Below, one piece after another: positions 15,573 to 23,908 of a stretch of 64,000 nt of DNA (its first letter is position 1; each line of letters begins with the position of its first letter). A model generated the notes under the pieces. It saw only the letters and a program-made list of their open reading frames with translations, was not told where the DNA came from and did not search any database. Source of the DNA: Clostridium sp. HBUAS56010 (GTDB lineage Bacteria; Bacillota; Clostridia; Lachnospirales; Lachnospiraceae); contig NZ_SULJ01000011.1 of the NCBI RefSeq assembly GCF_007115105.1, forward strand, positions 62,001-126,000, read 5' to 3'. Position numbers and translations under genes: made by a program.

Positions 15573-16691
15573 TTATTTTGTAAGGGCTTCGCACAGCGCA
15601 AGAATCGTCAGGGACTGTCCATATGCCATGGGCGCAACCAGAATGTTTTTATAATGATCCTTATTATATCCCATACCTGTTCCGCCAGACACATGGAGGA
15701 CCGTTCCGTCGGAATCAATGTTGTTAAGGATTCCGGCAATGGCTTTATTGGCACACTCCAGATAAGAATCATCGAGAATTCCCATCTTGATGCCTTTTAA
15801 GATTCCTGCTGCAATAGCTGCGGAGCCAGACACCTCTTCATAGCTGTCCCGGTCATCCAGTACCGTGTGCCAGAGACCGCTTTTGCTCTGTAAGTGAATA
15901 AGAGCTTTTGCCTGGGCTTTATAAGTATCTGTCACAAACTGCCGGATTGCAACATTCATGGTTCCCTGGAATAAATCAATGTATTCCAGGATTCCGGCTG
16001 TAAACCAGCTATTCCCCCGGCACCAGAATACTCCGCCAAAGTTATTTCGCTCCTGGAAGGTCCAGCCATGATAAAACAGTCCTGTTTTCTTATCATACAG
16101 GTATTTAATGTGCATGAGAACCTGATGATATGATTCATCAATCCAGTCCTGTCTGTTGTATTTCAGTCCCATTTTTGTGAGGAATAATACGGTCATGAAC
16201 AGAGTATCGATCCACATCTCATTTTCATTTAACCGGACACCCAGGCGGTCCCCATTGGCACTGGTTACATGCTGGAATCCGCCCTCTTCCGTTCTTGGAA
16301 GGCATTTCATCAGCCACTGTGCCCAGCTAAGACAGAGATCCTCCATCTCCTTGTCTTTCCATGATTCATTTAAGTCTGCAAGAGCCAGAAGGGGAGTTGT
16401 GGTATTGATGTTTTTAGAAGGAAGACCTTCCTTTATGTTTTCTTTATACCACTGATACAAAAAATCATTGTAAGCTTTTTTTTCCTCAATTTTCTCCATC
16501 TTTGCAAGACCGTAAAGCCCTACGCCCTGGGGCCAGTCCCATTCTTTGATTCCAAAGTCTCTTTTAAAATATCCTACAGACTCTTTGCGGTCTTCCTCTG
16601 CCAGAACTGCTTCTGTTTCGCCAAGATGCAGCAATTTATTAACTACAAGATCCAGCTTCGTTCTGATTTCACTGGTGTCTGGTCTTTGCAT
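15573..16691 (-). CDS. GH105 unsaturated rhamnogalacturonyl hydrolase (YteR/YesR-like)
   Basis: 372 aa, the usual size of cytoplasmic GH105 enzymes, no signal peptide. An (alpha/alpha)6-barrel with motifs DWPQGVGLYGL, NEMWIDTLFM (D162 as the probable general acid/base, matching YteR D143), LFYHGWTF (H208) and FWCRGNSWFTAG. GH105 hydrates and cleaves the terminal unsaturated uronic acid from oligosaccharides made by polysaccharide lyases, releasing the 4-deoxy keto-sugar. Last gene of the operon SBP-permease-permease-DUF2264-GH88-GH105. The substrate (rhamnogalacturonan or another uronyl glycan) is inferred from the family and from the YesMN context. Confidence 0.92.
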   Translation of the reverse strand: MQRPDTSEIRTKLDLVVNKLLHLGETEAVLAEEDRKESVGYFKRDFGIKEWDWPQGVGLYGLAKMEKIEEKKAYNDFLYQWYKENIKEGLPSKNINTTTPLLALADLNESWKDKEMEDLCLSWAQWLMKCLPRTEEGGFQHVTSANGDRLGVRLNENEMWIDTLFMTVLFLTKMGLKYNRQDWIDESYHQVLMHIKYLYDKKTGLFYHGWTFQERNNFGGVFWCRGNSWFTAGILEYIDLFQGTMNVAIRQFVTDTYKAQAKALIHLQSKSGLWHTVLDDRDSYEEVSGSAAIAAGILKGIKMGILDDSYLECANKAIAGILNNIDSDGTVLHVSGGTGMGYNKDHYKNILVAPMAYGQSLTILALCEALTK

Positions 16692-16721
16692 GTTTTTTCT
16701 CCATTCTGCTGATTTTAATAG

Positions 16722-17849
16722 TTACCACATATCTACGGCATGGCCATTGATTTTTAAAATTGCTTCTATGAAATAAAAATCGCCATAGATAATCGGATAT
16801 TCGTGAATTGCTTCTTTATAAGAAGCAGAGCATTTATCAAGAAAATAATCCACATCTTCTCCCCACTGGCATCTCTTTTCAGATAATGTTTTTAAAAGAT
16901 CAAGGGCTGCATCTTCATAGATATTTTTGTCTTTTTCCTCCAGACAGGCAGCCAGTTCAAGAAGACCGGATGCAGCAAGTGCGGCTGCAGAGGAATCTTC
17001 CCAGGTACAGGTCTTAGGCTGGCAGAAATCAATGGGAATTAATCCACTTTCCGGAATATGGTTCACATAATAATCTGCAATACGGCAGGCAGTGTCCAGA
17101 TACTCCTTTTTTCCAGTGTGTTTATAACTGAGGGTGAAACCATAGATGCCCCATCCCTGTCCTCTGGTCCAGGAAGAACCTTCTGCATATCCCTGCCCCT
17201 TGTGGCTTTTTACCATACCGCCATTTACCGGATCAAACTCTACGATGTGAGCAACGGACCCGTCTTCTCTGACAAAGTTTCTCATGGCTGTATCCGCATG
17301 GCTCACTGCCATCTGATAAAATCTTGGGTCCTTTGTCTCATTTGATGCCCAGTAAAGCAAAGGAAGGTTCATCATACAGTCAATAATGGCATATCCCCTG
17401 TGATCTTCCTCCCCCCGGTCATTCCAGGCCCTAAAAAACTGTCCTGCCGAATTGTACCTTCCCGCCAGATTTGATGCCGCCAGAAGCGCCCGGTTAAGGG
17501 CATGTTTTGATCCAGTTGCCTTATAATTCACCACTGCGGTGGGAAGCCATTTAAATCCGTTGTCATGATCCATATATTCATAGTGAAGAAAATTTTCATC
17601 CAGTTTTTCTTCAATTTCCAGAGCATTGCCAAGTCCGGTCTGATCTCCGGTCCGGTCATATAAAAACCACATGATTCCTCCAAAAAATCCATTGGTCCAC
17701 CAACCGATTTTCTCTCCGGAACAGTCGTCAAATATGCCGTTTTCCGCCGTATAGGGAATCTTATGCTGACTGCGCTGTGCCACCTTTTTCAGTTTTGCCA
17801 TAATACGGGCTTCTGCTTTTGCAGCCCAATCCTGATATTCCGCTCTCAT
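16722..17849 (-). CDS. GH88 unsaturated glucuronyl hydrolase
   Basis: 375 aa, cytoplasmic. Motifs IGWWTNGFFGGIMW, DHDNGFKW (D96) and YAIIDCMMNLPLLYWAS (D157), with QGYAEGSSWTRGQGWGIYGF, match unsaturated glucuronyl hydrolase, where two aspartates act in vinyl-ether hydration. It removes 4,5-unsaturated glucuronic or galacturonic acid from the non-reducing end of lyase products of glycosaminoglycans, gellan or xanthan-type polymers. Together with the next-door GH105 this gives two enzymes for unsaturated uronyl oligosaccharides of different linkage. It starts 17 bases after the DUF2264 gene with an RBS (AGGAGGAAG). Confidence 0.93.
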   Translation of the reverse strand: MRAEYQDWAAKAEARIMAKLKKVAQRSQHKIPYTAENGIFDDCSGEKIGWWTNGFFGGIMWFLYDRTGDQTGLGNALEIEEKLDENFLHYEYMDHDNGFKWLPTAVVNYKATGSKHALNRALLAASNLAGRYNSAGQFFRAWNDRGEEDHRGYAIIDCMMNLPLLYWASNETKDPRFYQMAVSHADTAMRNFVREDGSVAHIVEFDPVNGGMVKSHKGQGYAEGSSWTRGQGWGIYGFTLSYKHTGKKEYLDTACRIADYYVNHIPESGLIPIDFCQPKTCTWEDSSAAALAASGLLELAACLEEKDKNIYEDAALDLLKTLSEKRCQWGEDVDYFLDKCSASYKEAIHEYPIIYGDFYFIEAILKINGHAVDMW

Positions 17850-17866
17850 CCCGCTTCCTCCTGATT

Positions 17867-19717
17867 TTATCCATTTACTGTGATTTCTTTTTCTTTATAT
17901 TTCACAACAATTCCATTTTTAATTATTTCTACTTCCGGACGTTCTTCATAAAAAGTACTCGCTTCTTTTGAAGCATCTCCAAACACACAGCTTACCAGTA
18001 CATGGCTACCCGCCTTTAGGTGATGACGAATCAGGGGCATGACTGTAAGGGAGTGCATGACGTTGGTATTTGGAAAGCACTGGATTACTTCCGGTGCTCC
18101 GCCTGACAGACTTACCATTGCAGAGATTCCCCATGGTAATCTGGCTTCTGCAGATGATTGATTGGTTCTTATCTGACTCTGGGAGTATTTTATACCTGTG
18201 CTGCTTTCTGCCTGAATGCTGAATCCCCCGTCAATGATATCAATCTCTGCCTCACAGGTAATCTTATGAATTCTGACATGCCATGGAGAACAGGGAATAA
18301 TAATACTTTCTGCCCAAACATCACGAACAGGTTCATAGACGGTTTTTAAATAGTCCTCTTCTACCAGGAACTTTTTACACCCCTGCATCATGACAAACCG
18401 GTTTTCCCCTCCATGGGAAAAAGCAATGGTATTGTCAAATGCTCCATCGTTGCACTCATAACCTCTGGATATGCTGAAACCAAACTGATTGGAGTAGACA
18501 AATTTCTCATACTTTTCCGAAATATGACCATGATTTCCAGGACAATGCTGACCAGCCGGGTATGCCATGACACTGTGATTAGCTCCATGAGTGATAATCA
18601 TATGAGGACTTTTTAACCTTTTATGAGTTTCATAGTGAAATTCTTTCTTTTCTGCCTTCCAGAATTCATGATCTTTTGGAAGGGCAAGAATAAGAAATGC
18701 TTTTAAAGACCAGTAAGGAGAACCCGGACCATTATAATGTTCTGCCATGATCATATTGGGGTAAGAGTAGCCAATTGTCAGGATTCCAGCCTGATCAAAG
18801 ATTGGTTTCTTAAACCAGCCCTCCATATGGTTTACAAATATCTGTTTCACCACACTGGTATCAGTGCCGGAAGATCCGCAAAACGCAAAAGCGCTCCAGA
18901 ATGCGCCCTGGGCAAACCGGTAGATCAGGCTTCTTCCAAAAGGAATGCTGCTTCCGTCATTGGCAAAGAAATATAAGAACTCTTTTGCAAATGCCTCTGC
19001 CCTGTTCTGCAATACCTTTGCCCACTCCGGATCTCTTTCTTTCATGAAAGTCCCATAAATCTGTCCATAAAAATGGAAGGCAAATGCGATATAATAATCC
19101 ATCTTATCCTTGCCCCCATCCACGTACCAGCCATGTTCCAGATAGGAGTCTTCAATGAGTTTTTTGTCCTCAGAAAAACGCTCAGAAGAGGAAGGCAGGC
19201 CCAGAAGTTCAAATAAAGCATTGGCAAGCACCCGGAAGAACCGCCAGTTGTTCTTTGGCATCTCACAGCCATTCATCTGATTGAGCCACTGATAGAGATT
19301 GAATTTCTCCTGTTCTTTCAATCCGTGCCACATGTCTCTGTTTAACAAAAAGAGAACCACAATGGCGGCTGCCTCTACAATTCTCTGATCGTAGTCCTCC
19401 ATGTCTCCCCAGTATTCGTCCCCTTCTGGATCAGTTCCTGCAATTATTCCCTGTAAGATCAGGTTTTTCCACTCTTTTCCTTCTGTTTGGATTTCCTCAT
19501 CATCATAGGAGCATAACTGGGAAAAAAGGGGACCAAGCCCCCATAGTATTCTTGCGAAGCCTTCCATGGCAGCAATTCTGCTGCCATAATGGACTCCTGT
19601 TGCTCCAATATTTAAATATGCCTTTTTCGGACTGTAATGTTTTTTCAAAGGTCTGATTAATGTAAGCAGACTCCTTGCCATATCTTCCCTTGTTTGAAAA
19701 CTGTAATCAGCCATCAT
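17867..19717 (-). CDS. DUF2264 family protein
   Basis: 616 aa from the ATG at 19715-19717, whose A overlaps the TAA of the permease gene (TAATG). A longer frame reaches 19831 but would lie inside the permease gene. The N-terminal ~350 residues are the DUF2264 helical domain (GATGVHYGSRIAAMEGFARI, LWGLGPLF, RSLIYRFAQGAFWSAFAF, with the Arg near YRF). A beta-rich C-terminal domain follows, including HGANHSVMAYPAGQHCPGNH. The layout resembles alpha/alpha-toroid plus beta-sandwich uronide-processing proteins, but the family's activity is not firmly known. It is regularly found with GH88/GH105 genes and YesMN regulators. No signal peptide, so it probably acts on imported oligosaccharides. Confidence 0.88.
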   Translation of the reverse strand: MMADYSFQTREDMARSLLTLIRPLKKHYSPKKAYLNIGATGVHYGSRIAAMEGFARILWGLGPLFSQLCSYDDEEIQTEGKEWKNLILQGIIAGTDPEGDEYWGDMEDYDQRIVEAAAIVVLFLLNRDMWHGLKEQEKFNLYQWLNQMNGCEMPKNNWRFFRVLANALFELLGLPSSSERFSEDKKLIEDSYLEHGWYVDGGKDKMDYYIAFAFHFYGQIYGTFMKERDPEWAKVLQNRAEAFAKEFLYFFANDGSSIPFGRSLIYRFAQGAFWSAFAFCGSSGTDTSVVKQIFVNHMEGWFKKPIFDQAGILTIGYSYPNMIMAEHYNGPGSPYWSLKAFLILALPKDHEFWKAEKKEFHYETHKRLKSPHMIITHGANHSVMAYPAGQHCPGNHGHISEKYEKFVYSNQFGFSISRGYECNDGAFDNTIAFSHGGENRFVMMQGCKKFLVEEDYLKTVYEPVRDVWAESIIIPCSPWHVRIHKITCEAEIDIIDGGFSIQAESSTGIKYSQSQIRTNQSSAEARLPWGISAMVSLSGGAPEVIQCFPNTNVMHSLTVMPLIRHHLKAGSHVLVSCVFGDASKEASTFYEERPEVEIIKNGIVVKYKEKEITVNG

Positions 19718-20559
19718 TATCCTTTCACACCTCCTGAAGTGATCCCTTCTACAAAGTATTTCTGTGCAAAGAAATAAAGAAGTATCGGTGGTATCATAGA
19801 TACAAATGACATCGCCAGTACCTGATTCCACGGAGTGGATGATCCCTGACCGTCAATGGACATCTTTAGGGCAAGAGATAATGTGAAATTTTTCACACTG
19901 CTGATATAAACCAGATTGTTAAAGTAATCATTCCATCTCCAAAGGGTCTGGAAGATTACTACGGAAAACAGTGCCGGTTTCATCAGCGGAAACAGTACCT
20001 TAACAAATACCATGAATGGGTTGCAGCCATCAATATATGCGGATTCATCCAGCTCTCTTGGAATTCCGCGGAGAAACTGAATCTGCATAAAGATAAAGAA
20101 TGGATAACAGGCAAGAATCGCCGGCATCCAGAATGGCATATAAGTATCCACCCAGCCAAATTTATTAAATGCCACATATCTTGGGATAATAACCACGGAA
20201 TCGGGGAGCATCAACGTGGAAATCATCAACAGAAAAAACAGTTTCTTTCCCGGAAAACGGAATCTTGCAAAACCGTAAGCAACAATTCCCGTTGATAAAA
20301 CAGTAAATACTACCGTGGGAATAACAAGCTTAAACGTATTTAAATAAAAACTGGTATAAGTAAACTGTCCGCTTCCTCTCCAGCCCTTTTTAAAGGGATC
20401 AAAGGAAAAATGCTTTGGAAACAGGTCCATCTTTCCAAACAGTTCCTGGTTTTCTTTAAACGTTGCAAAGAACAGCCAGATTAACGGATAAATCATAAAA
20501 ATACCGATAAAGATCAGGATGCCGTATGCAGCTAAATTTTTTCTATCTCTCATTTTCAT
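19717..20559 (-). CDS. Carbohydrate ABC transporter permease (MalG/YesQ type)
   Basis: 280 aa, six membrane helices, with the EAA loop ELDESAYIDGCNPFMVFVKV (about residues 175-195) that docks the ATPase and the typical C-terminus FAQKYFVEGITSGGVKG. CUT1-family second permease. The start ATG overlaps the stop of the upstream permease gene by one base. No ATPase gene is in the cluster, so an unlinked MsmX-like ATPase probably energises it, as for YesOPQ in Bacillus. Confidence 0.93.
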   Translation of the reverse strand: MKMRDRKNLAAYGILIFIGIFMIYPLIWLFFATFKENQELFGKMDLFPKHFSFDPFKKGWRGSGQFTYTSFYLNTFKLVIPTVVFTVLSTGIVAYGFARFRFPGKKLFFLLMISTLMLPDSVVIIPRYVAFNKFGWVDTYMPFWMPAILACYPFFIFMQIQFLRGIPRELDESAYIDGCNPFMVFVKVLFPLMKPALFSVVIFQTLWRWNDYFNNLVYISSVKNFTLSLALKMSIDGQGSSTPWNQVLAMSFVSMIPPILLYFFAQKYFVEGITSGGVKG

Positions 20560-21479
20560 CAGTCTGTTCCTCCGTCATTATAAAATACCCATGCATCCGA
20601 AGACTTGAACACAACCATGGTAACTGCCAGAATTGTTAAAAATAAAATCCAGGATGCCGCAGAAGCATATCCCATTTTTAAATTCTGAAATGCGTCTTCA
20701 TAGATTTTTACTCCCATTAAATAAGTTCCATGGTTGGGGCCTCCATTGGTAATAATAAAGGCAGAAGTAAATTCCTGAAGGGCATGGATAATCTGCATCA
20801 TCAGGTTAAAGAACACAATCGGAGTGATCATAGGAAGTGTAATCTTCCAGAACTGTCTCCATTTGCTGGCTCCGTCTACAGAAGCGGCTTCGTAAAGTTC
20901 TGTTGGAACATTTTTTAATCCTGCCAGAAACAATACCATGGAAGAACCAAACTGCCAGACAACCAGAAGGCTGATGGAAACAAGCGCAATCTTAGGATTG
21001 CCAAGCCAGTCTACGGATGGAATTCCAATGACAGCCAGTGCTTTATTTACCATACCTTCTTTCATAAACATGAACTTCCAGAGAATGGAGATTGCCACAC
21101 TGCCTCCCATAATGGAAGGAAGATAATAAACAGTACGGAAAAAGTTAATTCCTTTTAATTTCATATTTAAAACCATTGCAATTGCCAGTGCCATGATCAG
21201 CTTCATGGGAACAGACAGCAGGGAATATTTTATCGTAATGAAAAAGGACTTCCAGAAATATTTGTCCTTATTAAACAAGTTAACATAATTTTTTAATCCT
21301 ACCCATTTTCCATCACTTAATATAGAAAAATCTGTGAATGAATAATAGAGCGACATTAACAGGGGATAAGCCTGAAGAAGCGCAAATCCAATTAACCATG
21401 GGAAGATAAAAACCAGTCCCCATTTCCAGTTTTTGGGGTATTTTCTTACACCCGCACTTGCTGCATATTGATTTTTCAT
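20559..21479 (-). CDS. Carbohydrate ABC transporter permease (MalF/YesP type)
   Basis: 306 aa, six membrane helices, with FIFPWLIGFALLQAYPLLMS at the N-terminus and the EAA loop ELYEAASVDGASKWRQFWKI. CUT1-family first permease, working with the MalG-type partner and the lipoprotein encoded upstream. The start ATG at 21477-21479 is preceded by TGGAGGAAAT. Confidence 0.93.
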   Translation of the reverse strand: MKNQYAASAGVRKYPKNWKWGLVFIFPWLIGFALLQAYPLLMSLYYSFTDFSILSDGKWVGLKNYVNLFNKDKYFWKSFFITIKYSLLSVPMKLIMALAIAMVLNMKLKGINFFRTVYYLPSIMGGSVAISILWKFMFMKEGMVNKALAVIGIPSVDWLGNPKIALVSISLLVVWQFGSSMVLFLAGLKNVPTELYEAASVDGASKWRQFWKITLPMITPIVFFNLMMQIIHALQEFTSAFIITNGGPNHGTYLMGVKIYEDAFQNLKMGYASAASWILFLTILAVTMVVFKSSDAWVFYNDGGTD

Positions 21480-21568
21480 GTATTTCCTCCATCAAAAAAG
21501 GAATACCGGCCTTCCACATGTCTGTTCAGGCAGAATCCAGTATCCCTTTATTTCGTTCCTGCTGCCAG

Positions 21569-22927
21569 TTACTTCTCTGATTTCAATGAGGAAAGTACCT
21601 CTGTATACTGGTCAACAATATATTTGGCTCCCTCTTGCGGAGTGAGATCTCCGTAGATAACTTCCTGGATTACATCTTTTCGGATGGTTTCCAGTTCTGT
21701 GTTGGCACTGATTGTGTTGATGTTATAAGAATCAGGCTGGCAAAGAGCAACTGCCTTTTTCTGGGTCATATTTAACAGACCTTTTTCTTCCAGAGTCTTT
21801 TCTGCTATTTCAGTGGGACAATAGCCTCTTGTTGTCTGTAAGATCTCAATCGCTTCCGGATCATTTTGCAGGAAGTTTAAGAATTTTGCAGTTTCTTCTT
21901 TATTCTTTGAGTTGTCATTAATGCAAAGCCCCATATTACTGGAGAAATCAACACCGCTTGACACAGCATTTTCAATAACCGGAATCTTCATAACATCAAT
22001 GTCACTGGATGTGGAAGATTCATATTTAGGACTGGAACCGGTATTGTCAAGAAGCATTCCAACCTTTCCATTCACCCATTTGTTGTTCTGATCCATCTGA
22101 CCTACAAAGACTGCCGCTTCACCAAATGGTTCTAAGGTATTTGTCTTATACAGATCCAATATGTTCTGAAGGGAACCTGCCATCTGCTCCTCTGTAAAAT
22201 TCAGCTCATAAGTATCCTCGTTTACCAGGCTGTCTCCTGTCTGCTGTGCAATATATGCCAGTACAATCAGACGGTTCAATACGTCAATATCTGCAGTCAT
22301 TAAGTAAGACTCTGAATCCTGTGCATGTATGCTTTCACCCAGTTTTTTAATCTCATCCCAGGTATACTGCTTTGTGCTGTCAATGCCGAAACGGGAAGCA
22401 AATTCTGTATTAATATAAAGAACCTGTCCTCCAACCGTACAAGGGAACATCACTGGTTCACCATCGTACATTCCAGATTTTTCAATGGTATCCTTCTTTA
22501 AGGTTGTTAAGTCTACCGGAAGTTTGGAAAGGTCTGCAATGTAATGCTTTGCATTCTGCACATCACCGATCCAGTCTCTGGAAAACTGGAAGAGGTCCGG
22601 AGCCGTTCCGCTCGATAATGTGGTCATCATCTTTTCATAATAACCATCATATCCCTGATATTCACCCTCAATTTTTACGTTGGGGTTTTTGCTTTCATAT
22701 AATTCAATTGCCTTTAACGTTGCTTCATGTCTGGAATCACCGCCCCACCATGCAAATCTTAATGTAACCTGTTCCCCGTTGTCTGCGCTTCCAGCCTTTG
22801 ATGACTCTGCCTCTGTCTGAGCACTTGTTGTTTCTTCCTTCTGGCTGGATGAATTACATCCGGTCAGAGAAAAAGCAAGTGCCGCCGCTGTAATCAGTGA
22901 AAATACCCCACTCCATTTCTTTTTCAT
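21569..22927 (-). CDS. Extracellular sugar-binding lipoprotein of the ABC importer (family 1)
   Basis: 452 aa from the ATG at 22925-22927 (MKKKWSGVFSLITAAALAFS). Earlier ATGs at 22930 and 22942 sit on or in the AGGAGG ribosome binding site. Lipobox LTGC at about 23-26, then a Ser/Glu-rich linker. The mature part is a large two-lobe type-I binding protein (VTLRFAWWGGDSRHEATLKA, APDLFQFSRDWIGDVQNAK), with several exposed Trp/Tyr expected for oligosaccharide stacking. First gene of the operon; its ligand is probably a short unsaturated uronyl oligosaccharide, judged from the downstream GH88 and GH105. Confidence 0.93.
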   Translation of the reverse strand: MKKKWSGVFSLITAAALAFSLTGCNSSSQKEETTSAQTEAESSKAGSADNGEQVTLRFAWWGGDSRHEATLKAIELYESKNPNVKIEGEYQGYDGYYEKMMTTLSSGTAPDLFQFSRDWIGDVQNAKHYIADLSKLPVDLTTLKKDTIEKSGMYDGEPVMFPCTVGGQVLYINTEFASRFGIDSTKQYTWDEIKKLGESIHAQDSESYLMTADIDVLNRLIVLAYIAQQTGDSLVNEDTYELNFTEEQMAGSLQNILDLYKTNTLEPFGEAAVFVGQMDQNNKWVNGKVGMLLDNTGSSPKYESSTSSDIDVMKIPVIENAVSSGVDFSSNMGLCINDNSKNKEETAKFLNFLQNDPEAIEILQTTRGYCPTEIAEKTLEEKGLLNMTQKKAVALCQPDSYNINTISANTELETIRKDVIQEVIYGDLTPQEGAKYIVDQYTEVLSSLKSEK

Positions 22928-23039
22928 CATAATCCTCCTCATTACTGAAATAGTTAGTGCTTGTTTGTTCTTGCATTATCTTACCATAGATTCCTAAATT
23001 TGAAACTGATCTGCCATTGGCTGTAGATATCATAAAATT

Positions 23040-23071
23040 CTATCTTTATTTTTCCAGACTATCTTTATTTT
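23040..23071. promoter_or_regulatory. Tandem 13-bp direct repeat, candidate YesN binding site
   Basis: CTATCTTTATTTT occurs twice without mismatch at 23040-23052 and 23059-23071, 19 bp apart (about two helical turns). It lies in the divergent gap, ~115-145 bases upstream of the SBP start and just upstream of the yesN promoter. Direct repeats one or two turns apart are typical for AraC-type DNA-binding domains. Confidence 0.55.
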
Positions 23072-23089
23072 ATAGAATAGTAGGTTGTC

Positions 23090-23118
23090 TTGCATTCAAT
23101 TTTCTTCTTTGTTATACT
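23090..23118 (+). promoter_or_regulatory. Promoter of the yesN-yesM-like genes
   Basis: TTGCAT (23090-23095), 17-bp spacer, TATACT (23113-23118), ~45 bases before the regulator start. Confidence 0.7.
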
Positions 23119-23164
23119 GAACACGAAACTACATTCTATGGGGAAAGAAATGCAGGGGGATTAT

Positions 23165-23908
23165 ATGTATCAATTATTGGTAGTGGATGACGAGATTCAT
23201 TCAAGAAACACGCTTGCCACATGTTTTCCCTGGGAAGACTTAGGATTTCAGATCTGTGGACAGGCAGATAACGGAAAAGAAGCACTGGATCTAATGAAAG
23301 AGAAAGTGGTTCATGTAATCTTTACAGACATCAGTATGCCGGTTATGGATGGCATCGGACTGGCGAAATCCATTGCTTCTTTCAAAGGGACAAAACCGCT
23401 TGTGGTATTTTTAAGCGCACATGATGATTTTAAGTACGCACAGGAAGCGCTTCGGTATGGGGTGAGATATTATGCACTGAAACCTTCCAGTTTCTCAGAA
23501 TTAAAAGAAATATTTGGTCTGATCCGGGAAGAACTGGATGTGAAATTCCAGATTCAGCCTGCTTCTGAGAAAACAGAGAACGGAGATGAAACAATTAAAA
23601 AAGTACTGGAATACTGTAAAACTCATTATAGGGAAGGGTCTCTTTCTGATTTATCTGAGTCCCTTTATTTAAATCCATCTTATTTAAGCCAGCTGATCAA
23701 ACAGAGAACAAGCATGACATTTTCCGATCATCTTGTGAAAATGCGCATGAAACAGGCAGTTCTGTTTCTACAGGACCCTGATGTGAAGATCTATCATATC
23801 AGCAGCATGGTTGGATACATTAACTCCAATAACTTTACACGGGCTTTTCGGGCTTATTACGGAATGACGCCCTCGGAATACCGGATGAACATGGAGAAAC
23901 CAACATGA
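23165..23908 (+). CDS. YesN-type response regulator with AraC DNA-binding domain
   Basis: 247 aa from the ATG at 23165, which has AGGGGGA upstream; an ATG at 23090 lies in the promoter. An N-terminal receiver domain (QLLVVDDEIHSRN, phospho-acceptor D55 in VIFTDISMPVMDG, Lys in YALKPSS) is followed by a C-terminal pair of AraC helix-turn-helices (LNPSYLSQLIKQ and ISSMVGYINSNNFTRAFRAY). The linker is short compared with the ~500-aa YesN proteins. It overlaps the kinase gene by four bases. Divergent from the ABC/uronyl-hydrolase operon, which it most likely activates when the sugar is sensed. Confidence 0.94.
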   Translation: MYQLLVVDDEIHSRNTLATCFPWEDLGFQICGQADNGKEALDLMKEKVVHVIFTDISMPVMDGIGLAKSIASFKGTKPLVVFLSAHDDFKYAQEALRYGVRYYALKPSSFSELKEIFGLIREELDVKFQIQPASEKTENGDETIKKVLEYCKTHYREGSLSDLSESLYLNPSYLSQLIKQRTSMTFSDHLVKMRMKQAVLFLQDPDVKIYHISSMVGYINSNNFTRAFRAYYGMTPSEYRMNMEKPT

